A stretch of DNA of 37,693 bases from an uncultured archaeon (lineage in GTDB: Archaea > Micrarchaeota > Micrarchaeia > Anstonellales > Anstonellaceae), in contig CABMCD010000029.1 of NCBI GenBank assembly GCA_902384555.1, forward strand, positions 1-37,693, read 5' to 3'. A program made the position numbers and the translations under genes. Positions 8,610 through 15,876 of this stretch are shown in pieces. The first letter of the stretch is position 1; each line of letters starts with the position of its first letter. Under the pieces are notes generated by a model. That model was not told the origin of the DNA. It ran no database searches and saw only the letters and a program-made list of their open reading frames with translations.

Positions 8610-9002
8610 TCAAACACGGCGCCGGATCATTTTAAAGGTTGTTATGGCAGATTTCCTGTGGAGTTCATGCTCCCAAAGCCTTACAACTTTCCAGCCTTCT
8701 GAACGCAAAACATGGCTTACCATGCGATCCCTCAGCACGTTTTGTTTGAACTTTTTTCTCCAGAAAGCGGCATTGTTTTTGGGCTTGAAAGAACATTTTG
8801 GGCAGCCATGCCAAAAGCAACCGTCAACGAAAACAGCAAGTTTCAGCTTCTTTGAGGCGAAATCTGGGCGGCCGAACATCTTTGGCTGATAGCGTAACCG
8901 AAGGCCCCGAAGGACCTTGCGAAGCATTAGCTCAGGCGCGGTGTTTTTGGAGCGGATGCGAGACATACAGTAACTGCGTTGCTTCTTTGTTAATTTGTCC
9001 AC
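8610..9002 (-). CDS. vsr: Very short patch repair endonuclease Vsr
   Basis: Vsr nicks 5' of the T in T:G mismatches formed when 5-methylcytosine deaminates, so the methylated site can be restored. The 130 residues match the family's usual size. Visible are SRIRSKNTAPELMLRK at the N-terminus (E24), the core FGRPDFA with D47 equivalent to the catalytic Asp, FVDGCFWHGCPKC (59-70) with His65 and the zinc-binding Cys residues, and the RLWEHEL segment near 109-114. The start is GTG. The gene lies immediately before a cytosine methyltransferase gene, the classic partner of vsr, and 45 nt after the GIY-YIG gene. Confidence 0.95.
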   Translation of the reverse strand: MDKLTKKQRSYCMSRIRSKNTAPELMLRKVLRGLRLRYQPKMFGRPDFASKKLKLAVFVDGCFWHGCPKCSFKPKNNAAFWRKKFKQNVLRDRMVSHVLRSEGWKVVRLWEHELHRKSAITTFKMIRRRV

Positions 9003-9047
9003 TTAATCAACCGCCTGGGCCTGTGTTGTGCATATGGCTCCGAACAT

Positions 9048-9413
9048 TCAATCGAATTTATGACAACCTGGGCACTTCCAATTACGTCCATCTGGCCGCT
9101 TCGGGTGTCTCTCATTATCTTTAGGGTCAAAATTATGGAAGTACTTGCATTCTTTTAGAAATGCTTGATAGTTCGATGGAGCTGGAGCGTATTGAAAATG
9201 CCCCCCAACAATTCCATGTTTTTCGAAAGAGGGTCGCAGGCGGTTCGAGATACTGTGGTCTGACCGTCCGACATAATGGACTTCTTCTGAACGATTATAA
9301 AAAATATACGTCCCGCGTCCGTCGTAACCTTCAAGTTTTTTCTTAATGTCTTTGAAATTAGATACTTTAATTTTTCGTGTTCTGTGCGCCTCGCGCTCGG
9401 GTGTTCTTGGCAT
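9048..9413 (-). CDS. Small GIY-YIG nuclease-like protein
   Basis: This 121-residue protein has the GIY-YIG layout. GTYIFYN (34-40) stands for the GIY strand, HYVGRS (46-51) for YIG, SNRL (56-59) carries the conserved Arg, and Glu88 in FLKECKYFHNF stands at the metal-binding Glu. A basic N-terminus and a C-terminal CPGCH may add DNA or metal contacts. I chose the ATG at 9413 because GGGAG lies 8 nt upstream; a TTG at 9428 is the alternative. As first gene of the operon with vsr, methyltransferase and two nuclease-like genes, it may be a further restriction or repair nuclease. The catalytic Tyr and Arg seem present, but activity is inference. Confidence 0.7.
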   Translation of the reverse strand: MPRTPEREAHRTRKIKVSNFKDIKKKLEGYDGRGTYIFYNRSEEVHYVGRSDHSISNRLRPSFEKHGIVGGHFQYAPAPSNYQAFLKECKYFHNFDPKDNERHPKRPDGRNWKCPGCHKFD

Positions 9414-9458
9414 CTTATCAACTCCCAACTAAAGCATTGGATTTAGACTCACGCTTAG

Positions 9459-9465
9459 CTTTATA
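9459..9465 (-). promoter_or_regulatory. TATA box of the second restriction operon
   Basis: TATAAAG on the minus strand lies about 46-52 nt before the ATG at 9413. This predicts a leader of about 20-25 nt that includes the GGGAG ribosome site. It is the only good candidate promoter for the tightly packed genes down to 5811. Confidence 0.5.
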
Positions 9466-9517
9466 CCCCAAACTCCCTCGCACCCACCCATTCCATCTTC
9501 ACCATGCTCCAAAAGTC

Positions 9518-9525
9518 CTTATAAC
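9518..9525 (+). promoter_or_regulatory. TATA box of tspO
   Basis: CTTATAAC lies 37-44 nt before the ATG at 9562, predicting a leader of only about 10-20 nt. Confidence 0.5.
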
Positions 9526-9561
9526 CAATCCTTTTTACGGGTTTCTTTTCCACCTAGGCAC

Positions 9562-10065
9562 ATGAAACCGAAAAAAACAGCTCCCCAAGCTTCCAAAACC
9601 AACTGGCCCCTTCTCCTCGCATTCATCCTCTTGTGCGAATTTATCGGCATTCTGGGCGGCCTGGCCACCCAAGAATCCATCCCCACCTGGTACGCTACTC
9701 TAAACAAACCCATCTTCACCCCTCCCGCTTGGCTTTTTGCCCCAGTCTGGATCCTGCTCTACGCCCTGATGGGAATCGCGGCTTACCTGGTCTGGAAAAA
9801 AGGCGTGAAAAAGCCTCAAGTCCAGTTTGCCCTCCTCCTGTTCGCCCTCCAGCTAATCCTCAACCTCAAGTGGAGCCTGGTGTTTTTCGGCCTGCACAGC
9901 ATCGGGGGCGGGCTGATAGTGATAGTTATTCTGGACCTTCTTATCCTGGCCACCCTCTTGAAATTCAAGCCGATTGACCAAAAGGCCGCGTGGCTGATGG
10001 TGCCTTATCTGCTTTGGTGTTTGTTCGCCACCTTGTTGAATGCGGCGCTGTGGTTGATGAATTAA
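9562..10065 (+). CDS. tspO: TspO/MBR family tryptophan-rich sensory protein
   Basis: A membrane protein of 167 residues with the five transmembrane helices of the TspO/peripheral benzodiazepine receptor family, which binds porphyrins and related ligands. Family marks are WYATLNKPIFTPPAWLFAPV after helix 1, the PVWILLYALMGIAAYLVW helix, LNLKWSLVFFGLH (the LNxxWSxxFF signature) and VPYLLWCLFATLLNAALW at the end. The N-terminus has a short basic stretch before helix 1. It is the first GC-rich core-like gene right of the restriction island and stands alone, convergent with the M23-C45 gene. The physiological ligand in archaea is unknown. Confidence 0.95.
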   Translation: MKPKKTAPQASKTNWPLLLAFILLCEFIGILGGLATQESIPTWYATLNKPIFTPPAWLFAPVWILLYALMGIAAYLVWKKGVKKPQVQFALLLFALQLILNLKWSLVFFGLHSIGGGLIVIVILDLLILATLLKFKPIDQKAAWLMVPYLLWCLFATLLNAALWLMN

Positions 10066-10080
10066 AAAACAAAAACAAAT
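10066..10080 (-). terminator. T-rich terminator after the M23-C45 gene
   Basis: Just after the stop codon, the minus strand reads TTTGTTTTTGTTTTT, typical of archaeal oligo-T termination. No hairpin is needed or seen. It falls in the short gap between two convergent genes. Confidence 0.4.
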
Positions 10081-12462
10081 TCATTTCCCAAACAAGGGCT
10101 TCAAATCCACTTCTTCCCAACCCGAGTAGTTCTGGCCGTGAATCCACATCGTGTAGTCGGCCGGCACGGCAATGACCTGATAGACGTTGTCGGGCAGCAT
10201 GCCGCCCCCCTCTCGGTAGCCAATGGAGAGCAATTGCTTCATCTTCTCCACCTCCATCTGGCCCTTATATTCGGGCGAATTGGCCAATTTGAGGAAATTG
10301 GCGCGCCGCATGTCATCGGCCGTCGGAGTGGGGGGGTTGATGACGCCCTCCCATGAGGCAGGATAGGGCGGCACAAAGCTGTTGTAGGTGACCAGAAGGC
10401 CGCTCACGTTTTCCGAGCGGCGGCGCGCGCCCATGGTGGAGGACCACTCATAGGAGTAGGCTGCGTTTTGGTCGGCCACCTGAATGAGGTAGGAGTCGCT
10501 GGGCAGAGTGGTGTTGAATTCGCGGTAGATGTCGTTCATGTCTGAGGAGTCAAACATAAAGTCCAGCAGTTTCACGGCTGCAAACGGCCGGCCCTCATAA
10601 TGGGCTGCATCTGCCTGCTGGCCGTTGTTAAGCTCCAAAAACAGGCCCTGGTCGTTCATGGCGGTTTCGGTATAGACTTCGCCCACCCATTCGAGGTTGG
10701 CCACCGAATGGCCGCTGTCGGGGTGGTAGACGGCCAGCGTCATGTATGGCAGGTAGGGCACCAGAAGCGATTTGACCATGTCCCAGTTGCGGCCAAAGTA
10801 GAGCTTGCCGTCCGCAGAGTAGTCGCCCCAGAAAGCCACGCCGGAGCAGGCAGACAGGCGGGGGTCCGAGGCCATGACGTTGCCGGCCGAAGCGGCCGCG
10901 AGCGAGGCATTGGACGGGGTCGCATCGTTGGCTGATTTGACCATGTAAGCCGTGATGAGGCTGATGACGCCGCCATTGAGTTCCTTGTGCTGCTGCAAAG
11001 TCAGGCCCGAAGTCTCGGACATGCCCTGCATCAACTCAACATATTTCTGGGAATTAGAGTTGTAGAGCGTGTCACCGGCCTCATCTACATATTGCTTGGG
11101 CATGCCCATCGCGGCCGTCTCGTTCATGGTGCGCGCATAGGCTTCCTGCATCTCCTCGCGCATGAGATAGCCGTATTGGCGGCCCATCTCGCGGAACGAG
11201 CCGTGCAAATCCAGCACCGTGAAGCTGTTGTTCAAGGTCTTGTATTTGGAGCCGCCCTCGAAGGAGGACACGTAAATCAGCGAGCCGACGCGGGTGCCGG
11301 GAAGCAGAGTGGATGAAGAAATATTGCCATCTCTCCATTGCACCCATTCGTTGTTTCCGGGCATGGAATTGGAATAGGGCAGCAGGGGCCGGTTCGCCAG
11401 CTTTCCATCCGCAACGGCCGGGGCCGCGTAATAGGAAGAGAATGCGTAGGGCTGGCCGTGGCAGAAGAGATAATCCATCGAGTCGCAGATGTGGAAATGC
11501 AGGTGCGCCGCATCGCTGTTGCCGGAATTGCCCAGGCTTCCAATCACCTGTCCCGTGCTGACGTTGCCCCCCACTTTGACGCGCAGGGAGCCGGGAATCA
11601 TGTGGCCATAGAACGCATAGTAGCCGTTGTGCAAATCCAGCACAATGAAATTGCCGCCCAGGCGGTTGATATTGATGGGCGGCTTGGCGCCCGGCACGTT
11701 GTCAGGCACGCCATCCTGCATCAGCACCACGGTGCCGTCTGCAACGGCCAGCACGTCCTGGCCATAGGCGTAATCGTCGAAATTGGAGGAGCGGTTGCCG
11801 GCGCCCAGTGCGCCGTCCTTTCCAATCACCCAGTCAATTGCAAAACGCTGGGGCACATACACGTTGCTGTTGAGCTGGAAAATGGCGTTGCGATGAGGCT
11901 CGAAATTGTCGGGCGCATTGAGGGCCAGCCAGGTGTTGTTGCGCAGGGGCGGGGAGATGGTTAGAAGGGGTTTTTGCATCACGGGGGAGGAGGCGCCCGA
12001 AACGGGGGTTGAGGAGCCGGCGAAATAGAGGCGGTGGGAAACGGAAGAGGGAATGCTCTTACCACTCAGCTCAATCCACATGCGAATAGGAGTCTGGCCG
12101 CTCCAATTCTGCATGGGCAGCAGCGTGGCGTTGAGCGCCGCGCCTGAAATGGAGTAAATCACGTTCTGCTGGCCGTCCAGCACTTCGAGTTTGGAGAGGG
12201 TGCGCGGCGCGTAGTTGGATGCATAAATTTCGTAGAACAGCACCGGCTGATTGTCGGCATTGAACACCACCGGCGCTTCATAGATGGAAAGCGAAGCAGA
12301 TGAGGAAGCAAAAGATGAAGCAGGCGGCAGAAGGCCGGGCGCGGCAAACGAATCCGGCGCGCCTTGGAAGAGGTTGGGGGCCGGAGTTTCAAGCAATCTC
12401 AGGGCGCACACGGCCACCAAAAAAACAAGCAAAACGACTACCAAAGGCTTAGACCAATCCAT
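10081..12462 (-). CDS. M23 peptidase fused to C45-type Ntn hydrolase, membrane-anchored
   Basis: The 793-residue protein starts with one hydrophobic segment (7-24, VVVLLVFLVAVCALRLL), so the rest is outside the cell. A beta-rich region leads to an M23/LytM metallopeptidase: His190, QRFAIDW with Asp210, VLAVADGTVVL, and HLHFH (320-324). A second domain from about 415 resembles the C45 acyl-CoA:6-aminopenicillanic acid acyltransferase family. It has GSFREMGRQYG near 421, Cys539 in SACSGVAFWGDY as the probable self-processing nucleophile, and YFGRNWDM. The start at 12462 has GGTGGG 6 nt before it; the open frame continues to 12666 but runs through the promoter. M23 enzymes usually cut peptide cross-links of peptidoglycan, which archaea lack. 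The substrate could be a surface protein or another microbe's wall. Confidence 0.87.
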   Translation of the reverse strand: MDWSKPLVVVLLVFLVAVCALRLLETPAPNLFQGAPDSFAAPGLLPPASSFASSSASLSIYEAPVVFNADNQPVLFYEIYASNYAPRTLSKLEVLDGQQNVIYSISGAALNATLLPMQNWSGQTPIRMWIELSGKSIPSSVSHRLYFAGSSTPVSGASSPVMQKPLLTISPPLRNNTWLALNAPDNFEPHRNAIFQLNSNVYVPQRFAIDWVIGKDGALGAGNRSSNFDDYAYGQDVLAVADGTVVLMQDGVPDNVPGAKPPININRLGGNFIVLDLHNGYYAFYGHMIPGSLRVKVGGNVSTGQVIGSLGNSGNSDAAHLHFHICDSMDYLFCHGQPYAFSSYYAAPAVADGKLANRPLLPYSNSMPGNNEWVQWRDGNISSSTLLPGTRVGSLIYVSSFEGGSKYKTLNNSFTVLDLHGSFREMGRQYGYLMREEMQEAYARTMNETAAMGMPKQYVDEAGDTLYNSNSQKYVELMQGMSETSGLTLQQHKELNGGVISLITAYMVKSANDATPSNASLAAASAGNVMASDPRLSACSGVAFWGDYSADGKLYFGRNWDMVKSLLVPYLPYMTLAVYHPDSGHSVANLEWVGEVYTETAMNDQGLFLELNNGQQADAAHYEGRPFAAVKLLDFMFDSSDMNDIYREFNTTLPSDSYLIQVADQNAAYSYEWSSTMGARRRSENVSGLLVTYNSFVPPYPASWEGVINPPTPTADDMRRANFLKLANSPEYKGQMEVEKMKQLLSIGYREGGGMLPDNVYQVIAVPADYTMWIHGQNYSGWEEVDLKPLFGK

Positions 12463-12537
12463 AAACATCCCACCAAGAGAGGTGAAAAAGAGAAAGAAGA
12501 TAAAGCAAGTGGATGGACGGAGCGCAAGGCCGAGCCC

Positions 12538-12545
12538 GTTATAAC
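12538..12545 (+). promoter_or_regulatory. TATA box and ribosome site of the lipoprotein gene
   Basis: GTTATAAC lies 33-40 nt before the ATG at 12578, with GGTGGT (12568-12573) 4 nt before that ATG. This favours the ATG over the in-frame GTG at 12569. Confidence 0.45.
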
Positions 12546-12577
12546 TTTTCTGCTCGTGCGAACAGCTGGTGGTTGTA

Positions 12578-13252
12578 ATGAAAACTGGCGCTATTTTAGT
12601 TATCGGGCTTGCATTTTTGCTTTTGCTGGGCTGCACCCAGCCCAAAACAAAGGTGGAAATCCCCAATCCTTTTCCGGCGCTGGCGATTCATTCTGCAAAT
12701 AATTCAAGCGCCATGAACACAAGCGCGGGCGCGATAAAAGAGGAAACGGGCGCTACGAGAGCCAGCCCGACCGCATCAAGCGAAGGCGCGATGGGAACGC
12801 CTGAAATCCATGCGCAGGATTATGCAATTACGGCCGATGAAATGCCCGGCTGGGAGCCGCTCCTTTTCCGCGCGCGCAATGTTTCGGACGTGAATCCCCC
12901 GGCTTTGGAGAAGGGCTGGAAAAGCGGATTTATGACTGGGTACAACAACACCACCACCCAGTTCGCCCAATTCATTTCCATCTACCCGCGCGAAAACATC
13001 TCGCGGGTGTTCAACATGAGCGAGCTGACCGAGAATGAGACTAGGCTGCACACTCGCAAGTATGGCGAATGGACGGTGGCCTTCCTTTTCACGGACGAGG
13101 ACAACCAGACCGGCATGAACCTGGCGTTCTATAATGGCGAGGTTTACCAGACCATTTATGCAAGCGGCAACAACACGGCCGATTTGGAATGGTTTGCCCA
13201 AAAGGCGGCCCAAAAGATGGGCCTGAATGTTTCGGATGAAAATCAAACCTAG
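12578..13252 (+). CDS. Secreted lipoprotein-like protein
   Basis: 224 residues with an N-terminal signal (KTGAILVIGLAFLLLLGC) ending in a lipobox-like LLLLGC, so the mature protein probably begins at that Cys and is tethered to the outer face of the membrane. A low-complexity Ser/Ala/Thr linker with several N-x-S/T sites follows to about residue 75. Then comes a compact domain with FAQFISIYPRENISRVFNM, YGEWTVAFLFTDEDN and a C-terminal helix WFAQKAAQKMGL. The latter half resembles the DUF4367-like or PsbP-like solute or stress lipoproteins in general shape only; I do not assign a family. It is divergent from the M23-C45 gene and may share its control region. Confidence 0.8.
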   Translation: MKTGAILVIGLAFLLLLGCTQPKTKVEIPNPFPALAIHSANNSSAMNTSAGAIKEETGATRASPTASSEGAMGTPEIHAQDYAITADEMPGWEPLLFRARNVSDVNPPALEKGWKSGFMTGYNNTTTQFAQFISIYPRENISRVFNMSELTENETRLHTRKYGEWTVAFLFTDEDNQTGMNLAFYNGEVYQTIYASGNNTADLEWFAQKAAQKMGLNVSDENQT

Positions 13253-13269
13253 GTTGCTCCTCCGGCACC

Positions 13270-13276
13270 TATTTAA
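13270..13276 (+). promoter_or_regulatory. TATA box of the RNB ribonuclease gene
   Basis: TATTTAA lies 24-30 nt before the ATG at 13300; no Shine-Dalgarno sequence is present, so the mRNA is probably leaderless. Confidence 0.6.
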
Positions 13277-13299
13277 CCAAACCCTGCGAACGCCCGTAC

Positions 13300-14964
13300 A
13301 TGTCAAGAGGTCGAAAGTCCGGGTTTAGGCAGGGAGGAAAGGGAAGTTACCGGCCTGGGCGCAAAGAAAGCTGGGGGCCGGCCAAAAAAGCCGGCTTTGG
13401 ACAGGGACCGGATTTTGACCAGATGCCGCAAGGCCGTGGCCCGCAAGCCGGATTCGGACGGCAGAGCTCAGGCCAGTCCGAGCAGTCAGGGTATGGCCGG
13501 CGAGCAGACGCCCGGCCCGTTGACCTCAAGGCCATTGCCGAAATGGCCATGGCCAAATACGGATTTGTCTCGGTGTTTCCGCCCAAAGTGATGGCCAAGG
13601 CCAACGAGCTGCGAGCGGATGCGCCTCAAATGAACGAGCATCGGGTCAAGGACCTGCGCCATCTTCTGTGGTCTTCCATCGACAACATCGACACGCTGGA
13701 TTTGGACCAAATCGAGTATTGCGAGCGGGGAAAAGGGGGCGAAATCAGCATCTGGGTGGGCGTGGCCGATGTCGATGTCTATGTGCCCAAAGACTCGCTT
13801 CTGGACCAGCATGCGCACGAGAATACGACTTCGGTCTATACCGGCATTGAAATTTTCCCAATGCTGCCCGACCGGCTGTCCAAAGACCTCTCCTCTCTGC
13901 CCATGGAGCAGGACCGGCTCGCCATGGTGGTGGAATTTTCGGTTCTTCCAAAGGGCAGCGTGCGCGCCGGAAAAGTCTATCGCGCGCTGGTGCGAAACAA
14001 GGCTAAACTCGTGTATGAGCAGGTGGGTGCGTGGCTGGAAGGAAGAGAAGCCGCACCCAAACTGATTGCCGAGAGCCCGGAATTGCAGGCCCAAATCCGG
14101 CTGCAGGATGAGGCTTCGCAGCGCTTAGGAAAATACCGGGCCGGGCAGGGCGCGCTGGAGCTGGAGACGCTCAAGACCAAAGCGATTATTCAAAACGAGC
14201 GCGTGCTGGGCTTGTATGTGGAAGAGGACGACCGGGCCAAGCGCATTATCGAAAATTTCATGATTGGGGCCAATGGCGTGATGTCCAGCCTGCTGGAAAA
14301 AAGCGGGCGGCCCACCATTCAGCGGGTGGTGCGCACCCCAAAATACTGGTCTGAAATCGTGCAGACGGCGCGGGAGCATGGGAGCAAACTGCCCAACCGG
14401 CCGGATGCGGCGGCGCTGGCCAAATTCTTGGACAAGGAGCGGGCCAAAGACCCCGAGCGCTTCCCCGACCTCTCGCTGGCCATTGTCAAGCTTTTGGGGC
14501 CGGGCGAGTATGTGCTTTACGACAAGCACAAACCCGTTGGCCATTTCTGCATGGCCGTAACCAGTTACACCCACTCCACCGCCCCCAACCGGCGCTATCC
14601 CGACGTTGTCATCCAGCGATTGATGAAAGCCCTGCTCTCTAATGCCGGCTCGCCGTATGGAAAAGAGGAATTGACCGCTCTGGCCGAGCGCTGCACCGAG
14701 CGCGAGCATGCGGCCAAGAAGGTAGAACGCTTTGTGACCAAAGCGGAAGGAGCCGTATTGCTGGCCGGTCGGATTGGACAAACTTTCGATGCCATGGTGA
14801 CGGGCGCGTCGGAAAAAGGCGTCTATGCCCGGCTGATGGACCCGCCGGTGGAGGGCAAGCTCATGGCCGAGCCAAAGCAGGTGCATGTGGGCCAAAAAGT
14901 GAGGATAAAACTGGTGAATTTGGACCCCTGGATGGGGTTCATCGACTTTGCGCTGGCCCGATAA
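13300..14964 (+). CDS. RNB-domain (RNase II/R family) exoribonuclease
   Basis: This is a predicted processive 3'-5' exoribonuclease. The first 65 or so residues are a Gly/Arg/Gln-rich basic tail likely to touch RNA. The RNB core begins near 112. The metal-binding cluster reads IDNIDTLDLDQIEY, with D128, D134 and D136 matching D201, D207 and D209 of E. coli RNase II, but Q137 at the place of D210. Other RNB marks are VADVDVYV, a proline-rich FPMLPDRLSKDLSSLPMEQDR block, and HFCMAVTSYTHSTAPNRRYPD. The last 70 residues form an S1-like strand set (FDAMVTGASEKGVYARL). No cold-shock domains precede the core, unlike RNase R. RNB enzymes are patchy in archaea, where the exosome usually serves, so horizontal origin is possible. 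Confidence 0.93.
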   Translation: MSRGRKSGFRQGGKGSYRPGRKESWGPAKKAGFGQGPDFDQMPQGRGPQAGFGRQSSGQSEQSGYGRRADARPVDLKAIAEMAMAKYGFVSVFPPKVMAKANELRADAPQMNEHRVKDLRHLLWSSIDNIDTLDLDQIEYCERGKGGEISIWVGVADVDVYVPKDSLLDQHAHENTTSVYTGIEIFPMLPDRLSKDLSSLPMEQDRLAMVVEFSVLPKGSVRAGKVYRALVRNKAKLVYEQVGAWLEGREAAPKLIAESPELQAQIRLQDEASQRLGKYRAGQGALELETLKTKAIIQNERVLGLYVEEDDRAKRIIENFMIGANGVMSSLLEKSGRPTIQRVVRTPKYWSEIVQTAREHGSKLPNRPDAAALAKFLDKERAKDPERFPDLSLAIVKLLGPGEYVLYDKHKPVGHFCMAVTSYTHSTAPNRRYPDVVIQRLMKALLSNAGSPYGKEELTALAERCTEREHAAKKVERFVTKAEGAVLLAGRIGQTFDAMVTGASEKGVYARLMDPPVEGKLMAEPKQVHVGQKVRIKLVNLDPWMGFIDFALAR

Positions 14965-15064
14965 TGACGCAGGCCGAGCCATTAGCTTGCCGGCCGGCGC
15001 GGTTTTGAAAAAGAATGATTTTTAGCCTTTATTGCTCCAGCCTAAAACCAAACGAGGTGGGTGC

Positions 15065-15295
15065 ATGAAAAAAACCAATGAAAAAGAATGCGACTGCGGC
15101 AATGGGCGGCACCGCGTATGGTGCTGCAAGCGCAGCCACTTCCCGGCGTTTGCGGTGTTTTTGTTCATCGTGTCGCTGGTGTGGCTGCTCAACGATTTGG
15201 GCATCCTGAGCATCAACCTGCCCTGGATTCCGCTCGCCCTGCTCATCATTTCGGTGGCTTGGCTCTCCAACCACTACGCCAAGAGCGAGGAATAG
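15065..15295 (+). CDS. Small two-helix membrane protein
   Basis: 76 residues from the ATG at 15065, which has GAGGTGG 4 nt or so upstream; an in-frame ATG at 15032 lacks one. The N-terminus is charged and holds a Cys/His group (CDCGNGRHRVWCCKRSH) that could bind a metal. Two hydrophobic segments follow: FAVFLFIVSLVWLLNDLGIL and WIPLALLIISVAWL. The shape resembles the small LiaI/DUF5668-like membrane proteins, but no family is certain. It follows the RNB gene at 100 bp and may have its own promoter (CCTTTATTGC near 15027). Confidence 0.65.
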   Translation: MKKTNEKECDCGNGRHRVWCCKRSHFPAFAVFLFIVSLVWLLNDLGILSINLPWIPLALLIISVAWLSNHYAKSEE

Positions 15296-15296
15296 C

Positions 15297-15320
15297 TTTT
15301 TTCATTTTTTTAGGCTTTTT
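15297..15320 (+). terminator. Oligo-T terminator
   Basis: Three T-runs (TTTTTT, TTTTTTT, TTTTT) follow the small membrane protein gene within 25 nt, the usual form of an archaeal terminator. The last run overlaps the end of the convergent gene. Confidence 0.45.
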
Positions 15321-15762
15321 CTGAAAGCCGCACGCCGGTTGAGCGAAGCAGGCCCGGCAGGCTTGCGTCGAAATCGCAAGGCGGCGTGCTGACTTTGAAC
15401 ACGATGCCGGTGTTCCAGGGGCTGGAAACCGCCGAGTCGGCAGGCTGGATGCGGGAAACTTCCAGGCAGGAGTTCCATGCTGGAGCCGGCACTTTGAAGA
15501 CCAAGGCGGTTTTGAAAATCGAGCGAAAGTCGTCGTCCGGAATGATGAGAACGACGCCGGGCGGAAGGTCCAATGGTGAGGGCGGGCGGTCCCGCTTGCC
15601 GGGCAGAGTGGGCGGAAAGTTGTAGGGAAAAAAGTTGTTTTTGACAAAAACAGGCTGGATTGACTTTGAATCGTTGAGAACGGGCCTGAATCCAACTTGC
15701 ATGCTGAAATATGGAATACCACCATTAAAATACTGCGTTCCGGCCGAGCCGGCCGTTTGCAT
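15310..15762 (-). CDS. Hypothetical protein
   Basis: 150 residues from the ATG at 15762, no family recognised. It is proline-rich with alternating hydrophobic strands (GVVLIIPDDDF, KTALVFKVPAPAW, NTGIVFKVSTPP), which suggests a beta-sandwich. Two Cys residues (NSCLEV and PPCDFD) could pair. No signal peptide is evident. The frame is open to an ATG at 15795, but those 11 extra residues are encoded by AT-rich promoter-like sequence, and a TATA-like AATATTAAATCA lies 19-30 nt before 15762. It is divergent from the large surface-protein gene and convergent with the small membrane protein. Confidence 0.6.
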   Translation of the reverse strand: MQTAGSAGTQYFNGGIPYFSMQVGFRPVLNDSKSIQPVFVKNNFFPYNFPPTLPGKRDRPPSPLDLPPGVVLIIPDDDFRSIFKTALVFKVPAPAWNSCLEVSRIQPADSAVSSPWNTGIVFKVSTPPCDFDASLPGLLRSTGVRLSEKA

Positions 15763-15780
15763 GACGTGAAAAATTATAGA

Positions 15781-15792
15781 TGATTTAATATT
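15781..15792 (-). promoter_or_regulatory. TATA-like element of the 15762 gene
   Basis: AATATTAAATCA on the minus strand lies 19-30 nt before the ATG at 15762 and lies within the longer alternative frame. Confidence 0.4.
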
Positions 15793-15847
15793 CATTATTT
15801 GTGCAGAACGGCGGCCGTTTGCAGATAATGCGCAAAAGAGGGATAGA

Positions 15848-15856
15848 TTTTAATAA
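15848..15856 (+). promoter_or_regulatory. TATA box of the surface-protein gene
   Basis: TTTTAATAA lies 21-29 nt before the ATG at 15877, with no ribosome site between, fitting leaderless transcription. Confidence 0.55.
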
Positions 15857-15876
15857 GCGCCTTCCTAGGCCCCCCT

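Noticed and set aside
1057..9500. Integrated virus or integrative element
   Set aside because: No integrase, transposase, replication or structural gene is present and no tRNA adjoins the island, so only a defence island can be supported.
10081..12666. 861-residue start for the M23-C45 protein
   Set aside because: The extra 68 residues run through a promoter-like and ribosome-site region and overlap the divergent lipoprotein gene; the 12462 start has GGTGGG before it and places the membrane segment at the N-terminus.
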